From NCBI GenBank assembly GCA_021018815.1, contig JAITYX010000005.1, forward strand, positions 8,527,501 through 8,591,500: a stretch of DNA of 64,000 nt, in the 5' to 3' direction. This document shows positions 12,573 to 24,044 of this stretch, piece after piece. Numbering within the stretch: the first letter of the stretch is position 1; the number at the start of each line of letters is the position of its first letter. Position numbers and translations under genes: made by a program. The stretch is from Talinum fruticosum. Taxonomy: Eukaryota; Streptophyta; Magnoliopsida; Caryophyllales; Talinaceae. The notes beneath the pieces were generated by a model, which saw nothing but the letters and a program-made list of their open reading frames with translations, searched no databases and was not told the origin of the DNA.

Positions 12573-13607
12573 CTCTTTAGGACTAGAATTATTTAAATCG
12601 AGTTCGATCACAATCTCTTTCATGTATTGTAGAATGTAGAAGTTGCACTCCACGTTCCTTGGTTGTTTATGACACTACAATAATAAAATAGATTCCTAAC
12701 ACATAGAGAATTAATTAGTACTTTATGTAGCTAGCAAGTAATATGAAATGGAAGACAATTAAAGTACACTCTAACCAAGAGATCCTCACCTTTACGAGGC
12801 ACAATTATTGGCTTTGATTTCGCTCGTCGGTCTCTCATGCCTCCACCAAAATAATAACGTGATAGAGCACTATTTTTCAATCGAAAAAATAAAATTCAAA
12901 TTAGACATACAATTGAAACGAATATTAATTAACAAAACAACATAAAATGATTAAAGTATGAAGTCATGTCTCGAAGACGTTCTCGATATCTTCCCTCACG
13001 GTATGACCCAGAGGATCAAGCCGATACGCGATATTAGCCCTTGGAAATATTGCATCAAGCATCCAATGGTGGCTACACAACCACAAATAACACATTTATA
13101 TAAGTATGTATAACACCATAAAAACTTCGGTTAATTAGTTTATATTTGTACACTTACTTCTCATTGAATGGCGTCAAGTACCATGTTTTATCTTGTGCAT
13201 TACGTTTCATGATTTCGAAAATATAGTTGGTTCGTTCTTCATATTTCTACCCAACTCCTTGAATGGAATGAGGGTTGAGAAATTGAACGAAGTCCTTCCA
13301 ATCTCATGCAACCACCTTACATATTAATTATATGTAGTTAGAAATTGAAATTAATAGTAAAAAAGAAATTATTATGAATATAGTAACTCACATAATGCCA
13401 AGCATAACAGCGGATGCGCCGATATCCTCCATCTTAAAAAATTGCAGTATGTCATCCGGGAAGATAAAGAAGGTCATGTCCCCATTCTCCCCTTCACGTT
13501 GCCTAAACAACCGACCTAGCGCGCTACAAATCAATGGTTCCTCTGCTGAGAGATTCTTCACATAACTTTACTGAGTAGCACACCAATCCTTGCGGGACTC
13601 CTCAATG
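12573..13607 (-). pseudogene. Ulp1-type (C48) cysteine protease domain, 3' end of the CACTA-1 gene
   Basis: Minus-strand exons in order. At about 13392-13607, KKSPLVFIEESRKDWCATQ is followed by a stop, then 'FFIFPDDILQFFKMEDIGAS'. At about 13158-13256 there is 'YIFEIMKRNAQDKTWYLTPF', with a GTAAGTG donor. At about 12964-13072, after a TAG acceptor, HHWMLDAIFPRANIAYRLDPLG gives the HW and LD signatures. At 12573-12674, CHKQPRNVECNFYILQYMKE gives the Gln and Cys. His, Asp, Gln and Cys of the C48 site are all present, but the usual Cys-Gly is Cys-Asn. Ulp1-like proteases process or remove SUMO, and such domains are known in plant transposons. The TAG/TAA stops and the Tat insertion at 13612 make this a pseudogene. 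It continues upstream at 27512. Confidence 0.8.
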
Positions 13608-13612
13608 GATAC

Positions 13613-15593
13613 TCGTAGGAACCGCGGCCGGCGGGGGCCCGCCGAGCTTGTCCACTTGTGTCGGTCTCTTTTTAAGGATTGATTTTGAAGATGGTTTTAT
13701 AAAGTCAATTTTGGAATGTGAGGATGAACCTTTTATTAAGATTTTCGAATTTTATTGAATCGATTTAAATCGAATTAGGCAAAATGTGAATGGCGATTTT
13801 ATTAATTATTTTATTTTAGTAATTATTTTTAGAATTCCCGAGATCTTATTTTCTAATTAAGGAATAAATAAAGCTAGGGTTTCGGTCTCGCCGCGAGGCT
13901 TTAGGACCGGACCGGTGTGAAAACACCAATGCGGACCGAAGCCTCACCTGCCGACCACCCGAGTACGAGCGGCAGCTTGTGCTCGGTGGAGGTAGGTGCC
14001 GGCCGGAGGCAGGGGATGGTGGAGTCAGCCTCGGCCTCCGCCCGGTGGGCGGATCTAGAACCTCGGCTTACTATTCCCGCAACCGGAAAACATGGAGATG
14101 TAAATTTCGAGTAGAACAAAATGTAAAGTAAGGGAGTCGCCAGTCGGTTTTAGGAAAGAAAAACTAACAAAAAAAAGGATTTGCTCTTTTGATCTTAATA
14201 TGGGAAAACTAAGAACGAAAAAGACAAAAAATGACTCCATTGTTCTTTGAACCGAGAATCGGATTCGGGGCCGAGGGTACGAAATGTAGGGACAAACCCT
14301 TTCGTTCCGCCCGTCCGAAGACGATCATTAATAGTTCGAGTAGTGAATTAAAATGATGTAAAACAAATGAGCAAGCGGCATGTGAAGCGAAATTAAAAAC
14401 AACCAAACATAATAAAGAAAGCGGTAAAGAAAGCGATAAAGAAAAGAAAAGCGAGATAGAAAAGAATTACATCGGTCGGGAGGTATTAAAAGAGCGATTA
14501 CATCTCTTAAACCACGATACGGAAAGCGATAAAAAGCATGAAAGTAAATAACCCGTTTGAAGGCTACAAAATTTTCCTCAGAGTTGTCCCACCTCACTAA
14601 TCTAGATCTCCGCACTAAATCTCTCGATGCAACGACGACAAGTAAAAGAAAAAGGCTTGGTTTTGTAAGATATGTGCATAGGGTATGGTAATGATAAGTT
14701 GAATAAGTGCCCGAGAGATCAGAATAATTGAATATTCTTTAGCTCTTTGCACAGATTCAACGACGGAAAGCAATGATTAGATGAATGCTTAAGATTGGTT
14801 TCGATAGAGTGATGTTTAGATGAGAGTATTCTGGTTAACTTTATGCAGCGTGATGCTAAGACAGGAAGCTATATGAGAATGAGAGCCAAGGGTCTCTATT
14901 TATAGGAGAGAACCTAGGTCACAAATAACCTAGGGTTTTCCTCCATTAAGCCATCCAAACAGTTGAAAATAAATCGGGCCAAATCCTAAGAGATAGAACC
15001 GGATTAGAAAGGGACAAAATTGGATAAAATTGGATGACATGTGTCGGCCAACCGGGCGCCCTAGGATTTCATGCCCTAGTTGTGTCTCCAACGACTCTCC
15101 AAGCCAAAACGTAGCGTTCCACTTGATGCTTCTAGAAGGCAGGCGCGGCAACGACGTCGTTCGAGGGGGAAAGCTTCTAGTCACCTGTGGACTGTCTTGT
15201 GAAGCTTAAACGCGTCACTTTAATGCTCTTGGTCATGAAATGCAACGTTCTAACGCCATATTTAAGTCTTTAGCTCCTTGTACTCTAGATAAAAGTACAA
15301 TGCAGTACTCGAACTTGGAATTTCCCGGTACACAGCATCGAACTCGACAATCTCCAAAGGCTCAGCCCGGTTCTTAGATGGTCCGAAAGAAATAGGATTT
15401 TTGGACCTGCCTAAGGCGAAGGACTTGTTTATGTGGTGCTAGGGATTTTTGTGGTTCACTGGTTTATGTTGCACCAATCGATCACGGTTGAAGATCCGGA
15501 TCCTCGAACAGGACTCGGGATTTTCATCATTGGGCCAACAAATAAAAATACGGAAATAAAGAGATAAAGGACAACACTTTTTAGGTGTCTACA
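13613..15593 (-). repeat. 3' LTR of the Tat-like element (1981 bp)
   Basis: Read on the minus strand it starts TGTAGACACC and ends GGTTCCTACGA. Positions 15128-15593 match 27047-27511 closely. A TGGCGACTCCC motif at 14132-14142 lies inside the LTR. Confidence 0.8.
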
Positions 15594-15609
15594 ATTAGCC
15601 CCCACTTTG
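15594..15609 (-). other. Polypurine tract of the Tat-like element
   Basis: Minus-strand AAAGTGGGGGCTAAT lies directly against the LTR start, the position of the plus-strand DNA primer. Confidence 0.75.
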
Positions 15610-16750
15610 ACCGAAAGACGAAGGGTCAAGGTAGATACTAAAGGTTACTTACCTCGATTTTTGTAAGGTATTATATGTTACTTAGAATTGGTTGTAATCA
15701 AACCTGAACTCCAAAATAGAACCTGAACTTGATCGCAATGCGTGCGTTCGAAGTTTGGTAAAAGGATCCTAAGCTTGGCTTGATCGGAACCTGAAGCTTT
15801 GTACATTTTGGTGTTGAAACTTTGATCGTTCTTTGATCCGAAGCTTGGCTAAATAATCTGTCGTGCTAGCATACTTGTTAGTGCATAATTGAATTGACAA
15901 AAGTTCAGTGCTTTACCTGAGTAATTCAGTAAAAAACATACTGATAAAACTGTTCCGAAAAAGCTAATTAGTGGGCCCGGAAACTCCCACTTGCATGAGC
16001 AACGGGGACAAAGATCACATGTCTCGGTTGAACAAGGCTGCATAGACTAGGGAGGTGGGCTAGGTTGTAAAGGCTGTCACCGATTGGACCTCTCGGTGCC
16101 TCATGGCCGGTGAAAGCCAGCCTTTGGCAGGCGTGGTCCCCGACATGTCCTACCGGATTCCCTTGGTTCCCCAATACTTGCTCGACTCTTGTCTTATGTG
16201 CTTGGATGCCTTGGCCGCATTTTTAGCCCTCTGACCTTGCCCACGGCCTGTACCACTACCTGTGGGACTGCCCGTGGTGGACTCTAGCCCTGAATGTTTC
16301 ATTGTTTTTCGTCCATTTTCTTGTTGCTCTTAATCCTTGCTAGATGATTTCTTGATAATTCTTGTACGTAGGCCAATTTCCATCCTTGGGACCAACTTCA
16401 ACTCCCTCAAAGTGTCCTTGTAGCATGGGAATTAAATGAAAGAAGGATCTTGTTTAAAGGTTCTTTTCGGTTTTGTTGGTATCTTATTGAGAGGGTCACT
16501 CCTCAAATCTGAGTCAACACATGGCCTCTGTTTGTTCCGGTCGATCTACCTCTGACCATGTTCTACTGCCGTTCTCTTCCTCCGGATGAGCAAGCAGTAG
16601 CTATGGTGGGGTATCCTTTACCACATTCAAAAACTTGAACATATCTTATGCCTATCATACACCACGTATTATGACCCAATTGTTGAGTTCTCAATTTCTT
16701 CTTTGTAACTTGAATTTCTAGTATGAAAATTAATCTTCATCTTTTGACAG
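15610..16750. other. Tat-like interior, no confident gene
   Basis: Mostly non-coding. A plus-strand stretch near 16500-16600 reads VNTWPLFVPVDLPLTMFYC followed by SLPPDEQAVAMVGYP. It looks like an upstream exon of the antisense ORF that follows, but I cannot set its borders. Confidence 0.4.
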
Positions 16751-17572
16751 TTCACTCCTGCTGATATCCATATCCCAAGTCTTGATGTGGATGTTATTCT
16801 TCCCGAAGGACCTCCTCGCTTTGTAAGAATTCCAAAAATCCCGAAAGAGGAATGTATTAGGCATCCCTTCCCTAGAAATTGGCGAGGGGTAAGAGTTATA
16901 TACTCTTTTTCCTTTAGTTGTATGCTAAAGATATTTTTCTTGCTAATATCATCGAATAAACTTTATAGTATAACTGGGAGCAATCTAGAGCCATGTCTAT
17001 CGGTTTTCAATCTACTCTCCGAGGGATCCAAAACTTATTAACCGGGAGAGCTTTTCCTAATTTCTGGGTAAATCCTTCATTAGTATAGTGCTAATATTAT
17101 TGAGCTTCTAGTGATTTGCCAACAACTCTTTTGATCTTGTAGAGGCGCCGATCTAGAGCTCCTTTTTCTAGTAGTCTCTCTAATGTCCCCGAGACACAAT
17201 CTCATGCTCCCGATCAACAAGTACCTTCTAGTAGTAATGCTAGACAAGGGTCTTCGCGACATTTTTCACGGCGTGCCGACCATAGAAGTGCTTCCGAGGC
17301 AGGACCTAGCATATCCGAACCTAGCACTTCGATACGGGACCTAGTTATTCTAGGGAGAGTCTAAACATCCTTCCTTTACAAGCCTTTGATCGTCATAGAA
17401 ATCCTCTTTATTTCCCTTGGTCTTCTTATAGCAGTCCATCCATGAGGCTTCTCAATCTTAGGACCAAGGAGATAACCCGTATCAAGATGATAAAGGTGGC
17501 CGATTCTCTACATCCGTCTTGGATGACTTCGTGAATTATATCTTCGATAACGACTTCGATGGTGATGCATAG
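16751..17572 (+). pseudogene. Antisense ORF A of the Tat-like element (spliced, function unknown)
   Basis: Three plus-strand exons have clean borders. 16751-16888 (46 codons, 'PADIHIPSLDVDVILPEGPP', donor GTAAGAG) is followed by 16969-17067 (33 codons, acceptor ATAG, 'NWEQSRAMSIGFQSTLRGIQ'). The third starts at 17143 after TTGTAG and is Ser/Arg-rich. A frameshift near 17330-17365 probably separates it from the acidic end 'LDDFVNYIFDNDFDGDA' that stops at 17572. The frame is opposite to the host retrotransposon and lies just inside its 3' LTR, where Tat-lineage elements are known to carry extra antisense ORFs. I do not recognise the domain; some antisense ORFs of this lineage resemble plant mobile-domain proteins. 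Confidence 0.55.
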
Positions 17573-18120
17573 AATATTCCTTGCTGCTTCCGTTGCTTGC
17601 TGATTAATGAATCCTTGTAGAGTGTTTATTTATTAATGTATTATTTACTTTGTAATGAAGACTCTTATACAATGGGATGAAATGCGGGATTCAATTCTAA
17701 AAAATGTGTTCTTTTATTTAATATGATGCATAAAACTTAGGACCAAAGTTGCAAAGACAAAATTAAAAAAATGCACTAGCCTCCATTCCCCTAAAAGGAA
17801 ATAGTAAAAGGAAAAAAGAAAAATCTCAAGTGCATAGTCCAAAAGAATAACACGAGTATGCGCCATGGGCCGAGGCAAAAATAGTCCAAGGATTACTCGA
17901 GCCAAAGAAAACCACGAAAACGGGCTGGGCCACAAACATGGCTGGCGCCGGTCACCTACAAGTCTTGGGAAATTGGGATTGGTCGGTGGTTGAGTTGCAG
18001 TAGGACTTTGAGAACTCCGAAAAAACCCCTATAAATAGGATCATTGCGGTGCGAAGAAATACGAACTCAAAAGCCTTCAGCGAGCCAACCTAAAGAAACA
18101 TATCATATCTCCTTCTTACA
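17573..18120. other. Spacer between antisense ORFs A and B
   Basis: No coding signal. The last 150 bases look like a 5' leader (purine-rich, ending AAAACC-ATG). Confidence 0.4.
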
Positions 18121-18680
18121 TTAAAAACCATGAATTACATGATTGAGCTAACCTAATGGATGCATGAGATGAGTAACATGGATAGATATAGGTTAACAAG
18201 TTATGGGCTGGATGTCTTATTCAACATTCGCCGGGTGAAGATCTATTGGCCTTTCCTAAAAGCTGTTGTGGCCTACTCGGGATCCTCACTACCATGTCTT
18301 GAGGTTTGGGGATAAGGAACTGTGCCCCCTACCCGAAGAGTTGGATGCCATACTAGGCAGTTTTAGGTGGACAAAAAGGCTATTCCCAAATCTTCGAAAA
18401 ACCTTAACGAGAAATATAAATACCTACTGAAATTGAGTAATAAGAATCTAGGGTGCATTCTTATTGGGAACTGGGTGAGCTTGACCAATCCGATGAAGCA
18501 CCACCGTAGCATGTATGCTGATCCCATTATCATCCCTAAGCGGCGGACTATCATCACTTGTATGATAGGTGGCTTCTTGCTAGTAGGAGGCAATGAAGAC
18601 TTGGCGCCGGCGTCTAGTGGAACAATTAGAGGATTATTGTTCCCTAACTCCACTAATAATAGCTGAAACAATAATTGGCT
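18121..18680 (+). pseudogene. Antisense ORF B of the Tat-like element, plant-mobile-domain/DUF7745-like N-terminus
   Basis: ATG near 18130 opens MNYMIELT then a stop. The frame continues with 'MDRYRLTSYGLDVLFNIRRV'. After frameshifts near 18280 and 18305 it reads 'WDPHYHV' and RFGDKELCPLPEELDAILG. A last segment (18367-18666) contains 'CILIGNWVSLTNPMKHH' and 'RTIITCMIGGFLLVGGNEDL'. The W-P-F-FG-EL-PT-EE-ILG pattern is that of the DUF7745/plant-mobile-domain-like proteins found in Ty3/gypsy elements; this is family recall, not a search. It is cut off at about 18900 by the SIRE-like fragment and has several frame breaks. Confidence 0.5.
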
Positions 18681-18911
18681 TAGACCGAGTTGAAGCCAAT
18701 GCTGAACAGAATTTCGCGGGAGCCCCTATTATTGCAGGTAAGCACAAACCAACAAACGAAAGTAAGCTAGTGAGGACCGATGGGCGGCGCTGGCCATAAG
18801 GTGGGTGTCCGGCGCCGCCGAGGCTGAGATGCCTTCGATTTATGCCTAAAAGACTTTAACTTTCATTTCTGCCTTTTTATTTAGCTCAAGTAATGTGTTT
18901 AGCAATAATGT

Positions 18912-20385
18912 TCAGCAATCTTCTAGTCTTGTGAGGTGGCTTCTATGTATAGTCAACCACGTAGAATGACCATTGAGTCTTGGTTCTAGACAGAAGTCTT
19001 CACTAGCCATTCTAACGACTCTTCCGAGTCACTCGGAAAAGATCCGTTGGGATGTGAACGTTGTGCAACGGCTCTTGGCTCCAAAAGATGGTCCAATCAC
19101 TTAGTGGTGACTGAAAGTTGTGGTGGAAACAACCGTTAAGCCTAGAGTTGGCGTTTTCTAGTTTTGGAAATAGACAACCCCGACACGGTGTCCGAGCCAT
19201 GTTCGAAGTAGATAAAACTTATCTGCTGGTGATTGACAGACTAGAAGTCTGGTTACTTTTGTATTTTAAAAATGAGTTAGCCTCGTTTGAATATCCTATA
19301 AAAGTAAACCACATTGGTTCTCAAAGTATAAAATACTTTGATCCAAGATTAGGCATAGATAATAATTAAATTAGCACAATTAAATGCTTAATTATCTTTG
19401 TCCTAGAAGAGTGGAATTTTCAGAGTCTAATATTCAATATACTCAAATTCTATCCGAGTCAATCCTAAGGATGATCAAGTAGAGAGAGTGAAATATCGAG
19501 TATAACAACTTGATCCGGTCAAATAATTCTCAAGGAAATAAACCGACTTAGAATAAGGAATTAACATTGTAATTCTCTTTGCGTTGAAATACACGAGTTA
19601 GTACCGAGAATAAGAGTGTTAGAGAAATTATTTGAGCCTGCGGTAGTTCCGAGTGATGTCCGAGTGAGTTAGAAACATCGAGTGTAGAAGATATGCAATA
19701 AGGTGCTTTACGAGTCAATCGAAACGAATGAAAACTTATACAAGAGTTTCTATAACGCTCGGAATGACTTGAAATCAAAACTTAGGAGAGATAAGATTTG
19801 TACCTGGGTTCTTCATGTAATACTCGGAATGAATTAGAGTTAGAAACCGAGTCTTCAATCTCCCCTTTTTATGAAAGGCATTCCACACTTAGATAAAAAC
19901 TTGTTAGTGCGAAACATGAGTTTTCATTTTCACTATGCAGAACATATCGGAGCGAGGAGTGACGGATGAGAGGCATTCCATACTTATAAAATGCATTGTA
20001 GATAATATCATTACTCATACAGTTATGCGGATAACACATCGAGCAAAGAAATGAACAGATTATATCGGAGCGGAAAAGTAAGAAGAAATATCTAACTCGA
20101 AACATGTAATTCGAAATAAGTTTGTTTAGAGAAAAAAAATATTCATTCATTGCTTAAAGAAAGAGAGGGTGAGCTCCCCTAAACACAACATCAAGATTTC
20201 TATATTTCCCCCGGCATTTCATCAAAAAGAAGGGAAGAAAATATCAAGTGAGTACAATTGATGTTGGACAAAAAAGAAATAAGGAAAAAAATATACTAAG
20301 AAGGGGGCTTGTTGTCGGGAGGAGGAGGGACAGGCAAGTATGCCAGCGCGATATGCTTGAGAGCAGGTGGATGATTGTGCCGACG
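18912..20385 (-). mobile_element. SIRE-like fragment, left piece: 3' LTR part plus polypurine tract and 3' region
   Basis: 18912-19857 matches the LTR of the SIRE-like element at 49010-49914: same 'cttggctc-aaaag-tggtcca', 'gacaaccccgacacggtgtc' and 'tgatcaagt' blocks. On the minus strand the LTR starts TGAAGACTCGG at 19857, preceded by polypurine AAAAAGGGGAGA. 19870-20385 matches 49920-50400, the 3' part of the downstream ORF. About 430 bp of the LTR end are missing on the left. The copy continues at 26079 beyond CACTA-2. Confidence 0.8.
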
Positions 20386-20700
20386 CACTACTAGAAAACA
20401 GATAATTAGCGACGAAAATAACGACGGAAAATTGTGAAATAGCGACGGATTTTCGGAAATAGCGACGGAAATATTCCGTCGCTAAAAGCCGAGTCGCTAA
20501 AATTTGGCGACGGAAATTCCTGAATCCGTCGTTAATTATTGATGGACCGGCAACGAAACTGCTCGGTAGCTGATATAAATCAGCGACAGAATGAAGTTTT
20601 CGTTGCTGATTTAGCGGCGGAAACCGTGGTATTTCCATCACCGATTCGTCGCCGATCCGCGCAGCTCCGTCGCTGTTCCGTTGCTATCTTGGCAGAATTC
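20386..20700. repeat. Left TIR and subterminal AGCGACGGA repeats of CACTA-2
   Basis: Direct and inverted copies of AGCGACGGA/TCCGTCGCTA occur every 15-30 bases from the TIR inward. Confidence 0.85.
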
Positions 20701-21007
20701 GAAAATACATTTTTCTAATAATTCGTTACCCTAGTACAAAAATTATGAATGGATATACAAATCTATCATTCACATATGTGACATTTACATTTGGCATTTA
20801 CATATGTCGGCCACAAAATACTCATCCAAGTTGGATATACAAATCCAACATACATGTTCAAAATCATGAACAATCCAAACATATTTAAAACCAATTCACA
20901 AGTTCACAAAAACAAACATACAAAAGTTTACAAGAAACTATAAACACATGTGAAAAGTTTTCAAAATGTTCACCAATACACAAAAGCTCACAATGAATTC
21001 GGAGTCC

Positions 21008-22884
21008 TCACTCTTTCTCTTCCTCATCCTCATCCTCATCCTCTTCCTCTTCCTCTTGTGGTTGTACTGGTCGACGGTGAGATCCGGATGCTTGTTGAGG
21101 TTTCATGAATTCAGTGAAGCGTGCTATTGGCTTAGCGAAAATGTCCACCTTTTCTTTAAGCTGCCTATTTTCCAACCCAAGCACACGAGCATGCTCAACC
21201 CATTGATGTAACTCGAAGTTAAATTATGCACTTGTTGCCCTCAAATCCGGGTCATCCGGAGTAGAAGCTTTCGGTGATTTGAAGGACATGGTTGGTTTTA
21301 AGTTTTTAGCCTCGGATCCAAGTCCATAAATGCGACCTTTCCTGTTCGTATTGGCTTTGATCCACAACTCATGTTGTGAAGTGGTGGAGACATGATCCTC
21401 GGAAGAGTTGGGGTCATCAGTAGAAGGTTGAGTGGGTTGAGTGTTTTACAACTCTTTCCACTCTTTTGAAACTTGTCCTGTATAATATATAAATATTTGA
21501 GGCATGTAACTATCACAGGTTGTCAAAGAAAACCATATATTGAAAAATATGAAAATTGCATATATAAGGTTACTCACATAAATGACCTTGGATTTTTGGT
21601 CGACCCAGTTGTCCTTTTTTGTTTTGTGGGTTCATGAAAATAGTTGGGTCGGTGGAGGCTGAACTCCTTTAAGCTCCTTTATCTAAATACAAACTGGTGT
21701 TAGTATAGATTTAATTTACTAATATGAACATGTTAATAGTTGCATGTGTAATCACTAATAAAGGGGTATGTACCAATCGCCGCTTATGCTCTGTCATAGG
21801 GATTGAGCCACAAGTATGGAGCGATGAACTAAGTCCACCTTGATTAGCATGGCGGTTTTTATGAGCCTGCTCACAAAACTTCTTATAGTCAGCAGTTTCT
21901 CAATATTCCAATAACTCTCACCAGTAGTTGTCACCCAACTATTTCGGCTTCTTCTTATTTTTCCTTGCCTTCGAGCATGAAGTCCTTTAATCGATCACTT
22001 CCTTTCTTCTCAAAATTTCTTCTTATTTGGACTTCATCGGTTGGAGACCAAGTGAAAAATTTCTGTATAAATGAAAAAGTAGTTTATAAGTTATGAAATT
22101 ATAATATAATGCTCAAACATGCACAATAAGTCATTATGTTATCTCAAATTCGGAAAACTAAAGATTTGTCATTACCTTAAACTTAGAAAACCACGAGATC
22201 ACATTGTGATCGAGGAACTTTACATCATGTAGGCCATGCTTCATCATACTTGCTTTGGAAGATGTGGGAAATGGTACCCACAACTTTATCAACGGGGAAG
22301 AACCTAATCAAGAAACATAGAAAACAGTTAGTTATACTATTCTACTATTAAGCTTAATTTATTTTATTACTTATTATCACACTTACCCTTCACCATCTCG
22401 CTCGATCCGAATCTTTTCTCGGCTGCTAGCATTGCTTGATTCAAGGCTAACATACTCGTTGCCTGCATCGGTTGGCCCATCATTTGTAGGCCTTTGTGGT
22501 AGCCTTTGTTCGGCACCAACGTGGATGCATGGTATGTTGGTCGTACCATATTGGTTATATGCGTACGTATTGGGCGGGTTTGAGTACATATGAGCGTGTT
22601 GAGAATATGGAGGGTTTGGGATGAAAGACTCACCCATTAGGCTTTACATGTGTGGGATGTTTGGAGGTTGGAAATAAGGAGGGTTGGGAATGAATGACCC
22701 ACCCATTGGAGTTTGGTTGTAAGGGGAGTGTGGAGATAGTGCTCCACCTATAGGAGACTGAAGGTTAGGAGGCTTTTGAGAGGGGGTAGAACTGCTTACA
22801 TCATTACCTTCACCATCGGTGATCGACGTTTCTAGCCCTTCCCCGAGTAGCTGATTTTTTCGACCTGCCTCTACCTCTCTCCAT
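21008..22884 (-). pseudogene. TNPA-like (Ptta/En/Spm) transposase accessory gene of CACTA-2
   Basis: The minus-strand start MERGRGRSKKSATRGR (ATG at 22884) is followed by a frameshift and a Pro-rich N-terminus with the unit 'GGSFIPNPPY', repeated as 'GESFIPNPPYS' (22383-22740). A next exon near 22180-22300 has 'KLWVPFPTSSKASMMKHGL'. The exon near 21960-22070 reads FFTWSPTDEVQIRRNFEKK, typical of plant TNPA-like proteins. Near 21250-21420 there is HELWIKANTNRKGRIYGLGS, the conserved GrIyGlGs box. A short helix-prone segment and an acidic tail end at the stop 21008-21010. TNPA proteins bind subterminal repeats and assist excision. At least one frameshift and an in-frame stop (near 22640) argue against a functional copy. 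Confidence 0.75.
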
Positions 22885-23800
22885 ATTTCCTAACATAAAC
22901 AACATAAAAACATTATTAGTAAACATCCAATGTTAAAGTGATTCAATATAAAACAAAATATAAACATTAGTAAACATATAAACATGTAAGTGTTAGATAT
23001 AAATATTCTTCTATTAAGAAATTACGCTTCAATTGTTTCACCTTCATTACATTAATAAGAATTCATTTGATTACAACATAAATGAAAGTTATTCAATATA
23101 AAACAAACCAAAAAAAGAACATATTCAACTAACCATTATGCATATATACTTTTCTTGTACATAAATTTCTTTAATTTCTATATTTTACTCGTAAGTATTT
23201 ATGTCATAATTAAACTAATCATACCTAATTAGCATAAATAAACTCACACAAATATAATTGATTACATTATTTCTACACAATTATAATGTGTACAATTATT
23301 TCAAAATTTACAACAAACATTTCATTTCTAATTTCACACAACTAACCACTATTTATTAATAATTTGTCAAATGTTAAATAAATTTATAAATAAACCACAA
23401 ACAATTGCACATATATAAATCACAAATAACATTTACTTCAACTTAAACAATAATTTCCAACAAATCTAACCCCATATACTTTAAACAACACAAATTTTAT
23501 ACATGAATAACATTTACTTGCAACTTCAATAATAATTTCCAACAAATCTAACCTCACATACTTTAAACAACACATCATCTATACATAAATAACATTTACT
23601 TCACCTTTAACAATAATTTGCAACGAATATAACCTCACATACTTTAAACAACACAACATCTATACATAAATAACACAATTGCACATTTTTCTTTTCAAAT
23701 TCATTCACAAACAACATTAATTTGCAACAAATTATATAAATTCATCAATTTGAAGTTAAATTATTGAAAACCCCAAATCAAATAACAATCAACAAAACAA
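22885..23800. repeat. AT-rich intron/leader of CACTA-2 with about 80-bp tandem repeat (3 copies)
   Basis: Units beginning AATTTSCAACRAATMTAACC start near 23454, 23534 and 23614 and continue to about 23690. The rest of the stretch is very AT-rich with no coding signal. Confidence 0.7.
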
Positions 23801-24044
23801 TACCTTGCACTAAGAGGCGGCACAGCGGCGGCATGGGCGGCGGCGACAGGAAGGGCGGTGGCGACGGCGGCGTCCTCCAGGCGGTAGCAGCGGCGGCACA
23901 AGGGGCGAGAGCAACCAAGGAGAACTCACCTGTCTTTGGCCTTTGGGTTCCTCACGCGACGGATGAAGAGCGGCGGACGGAAGGAGGGGCGGCCGGAGAC
24001 CGTGGCGGTGGGCGAACCGGCAGCGGGAGGAGGTTGTCGACGGC
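23801..24044 (-). other. GC-rich 5' region of the CACTA-2 gene
   Basis: A GGCGGC-rich block next to the LTR-like insert; GC content contrasts sharply with the AT-rich stretch to the left. It is likely the transcribed leader or first exon of the TNPA-like gene. The apparent ORFs in it are GC-driven and not supported. Confidence 0.35.

Noticed and set aside
14132..14142. TGGCGACTCCC on the minus strand as a primer-binding site, implying that the left Tat LTR ends there
   Set aside because: The LTR end TTCCTACGA lies further on at 13613, next to a GATAC duplication, and the other Tat-like LTR ends the same way. The motif is therefore inside the LTR.
20966..21211. Plus-strand ORF with a hydrophobic LILILFLFL stretch, possible membrane protein
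   Set aside because: It is the antisense of the acidic Glu/Asp tail of the minus-strand TNPA-like gene.
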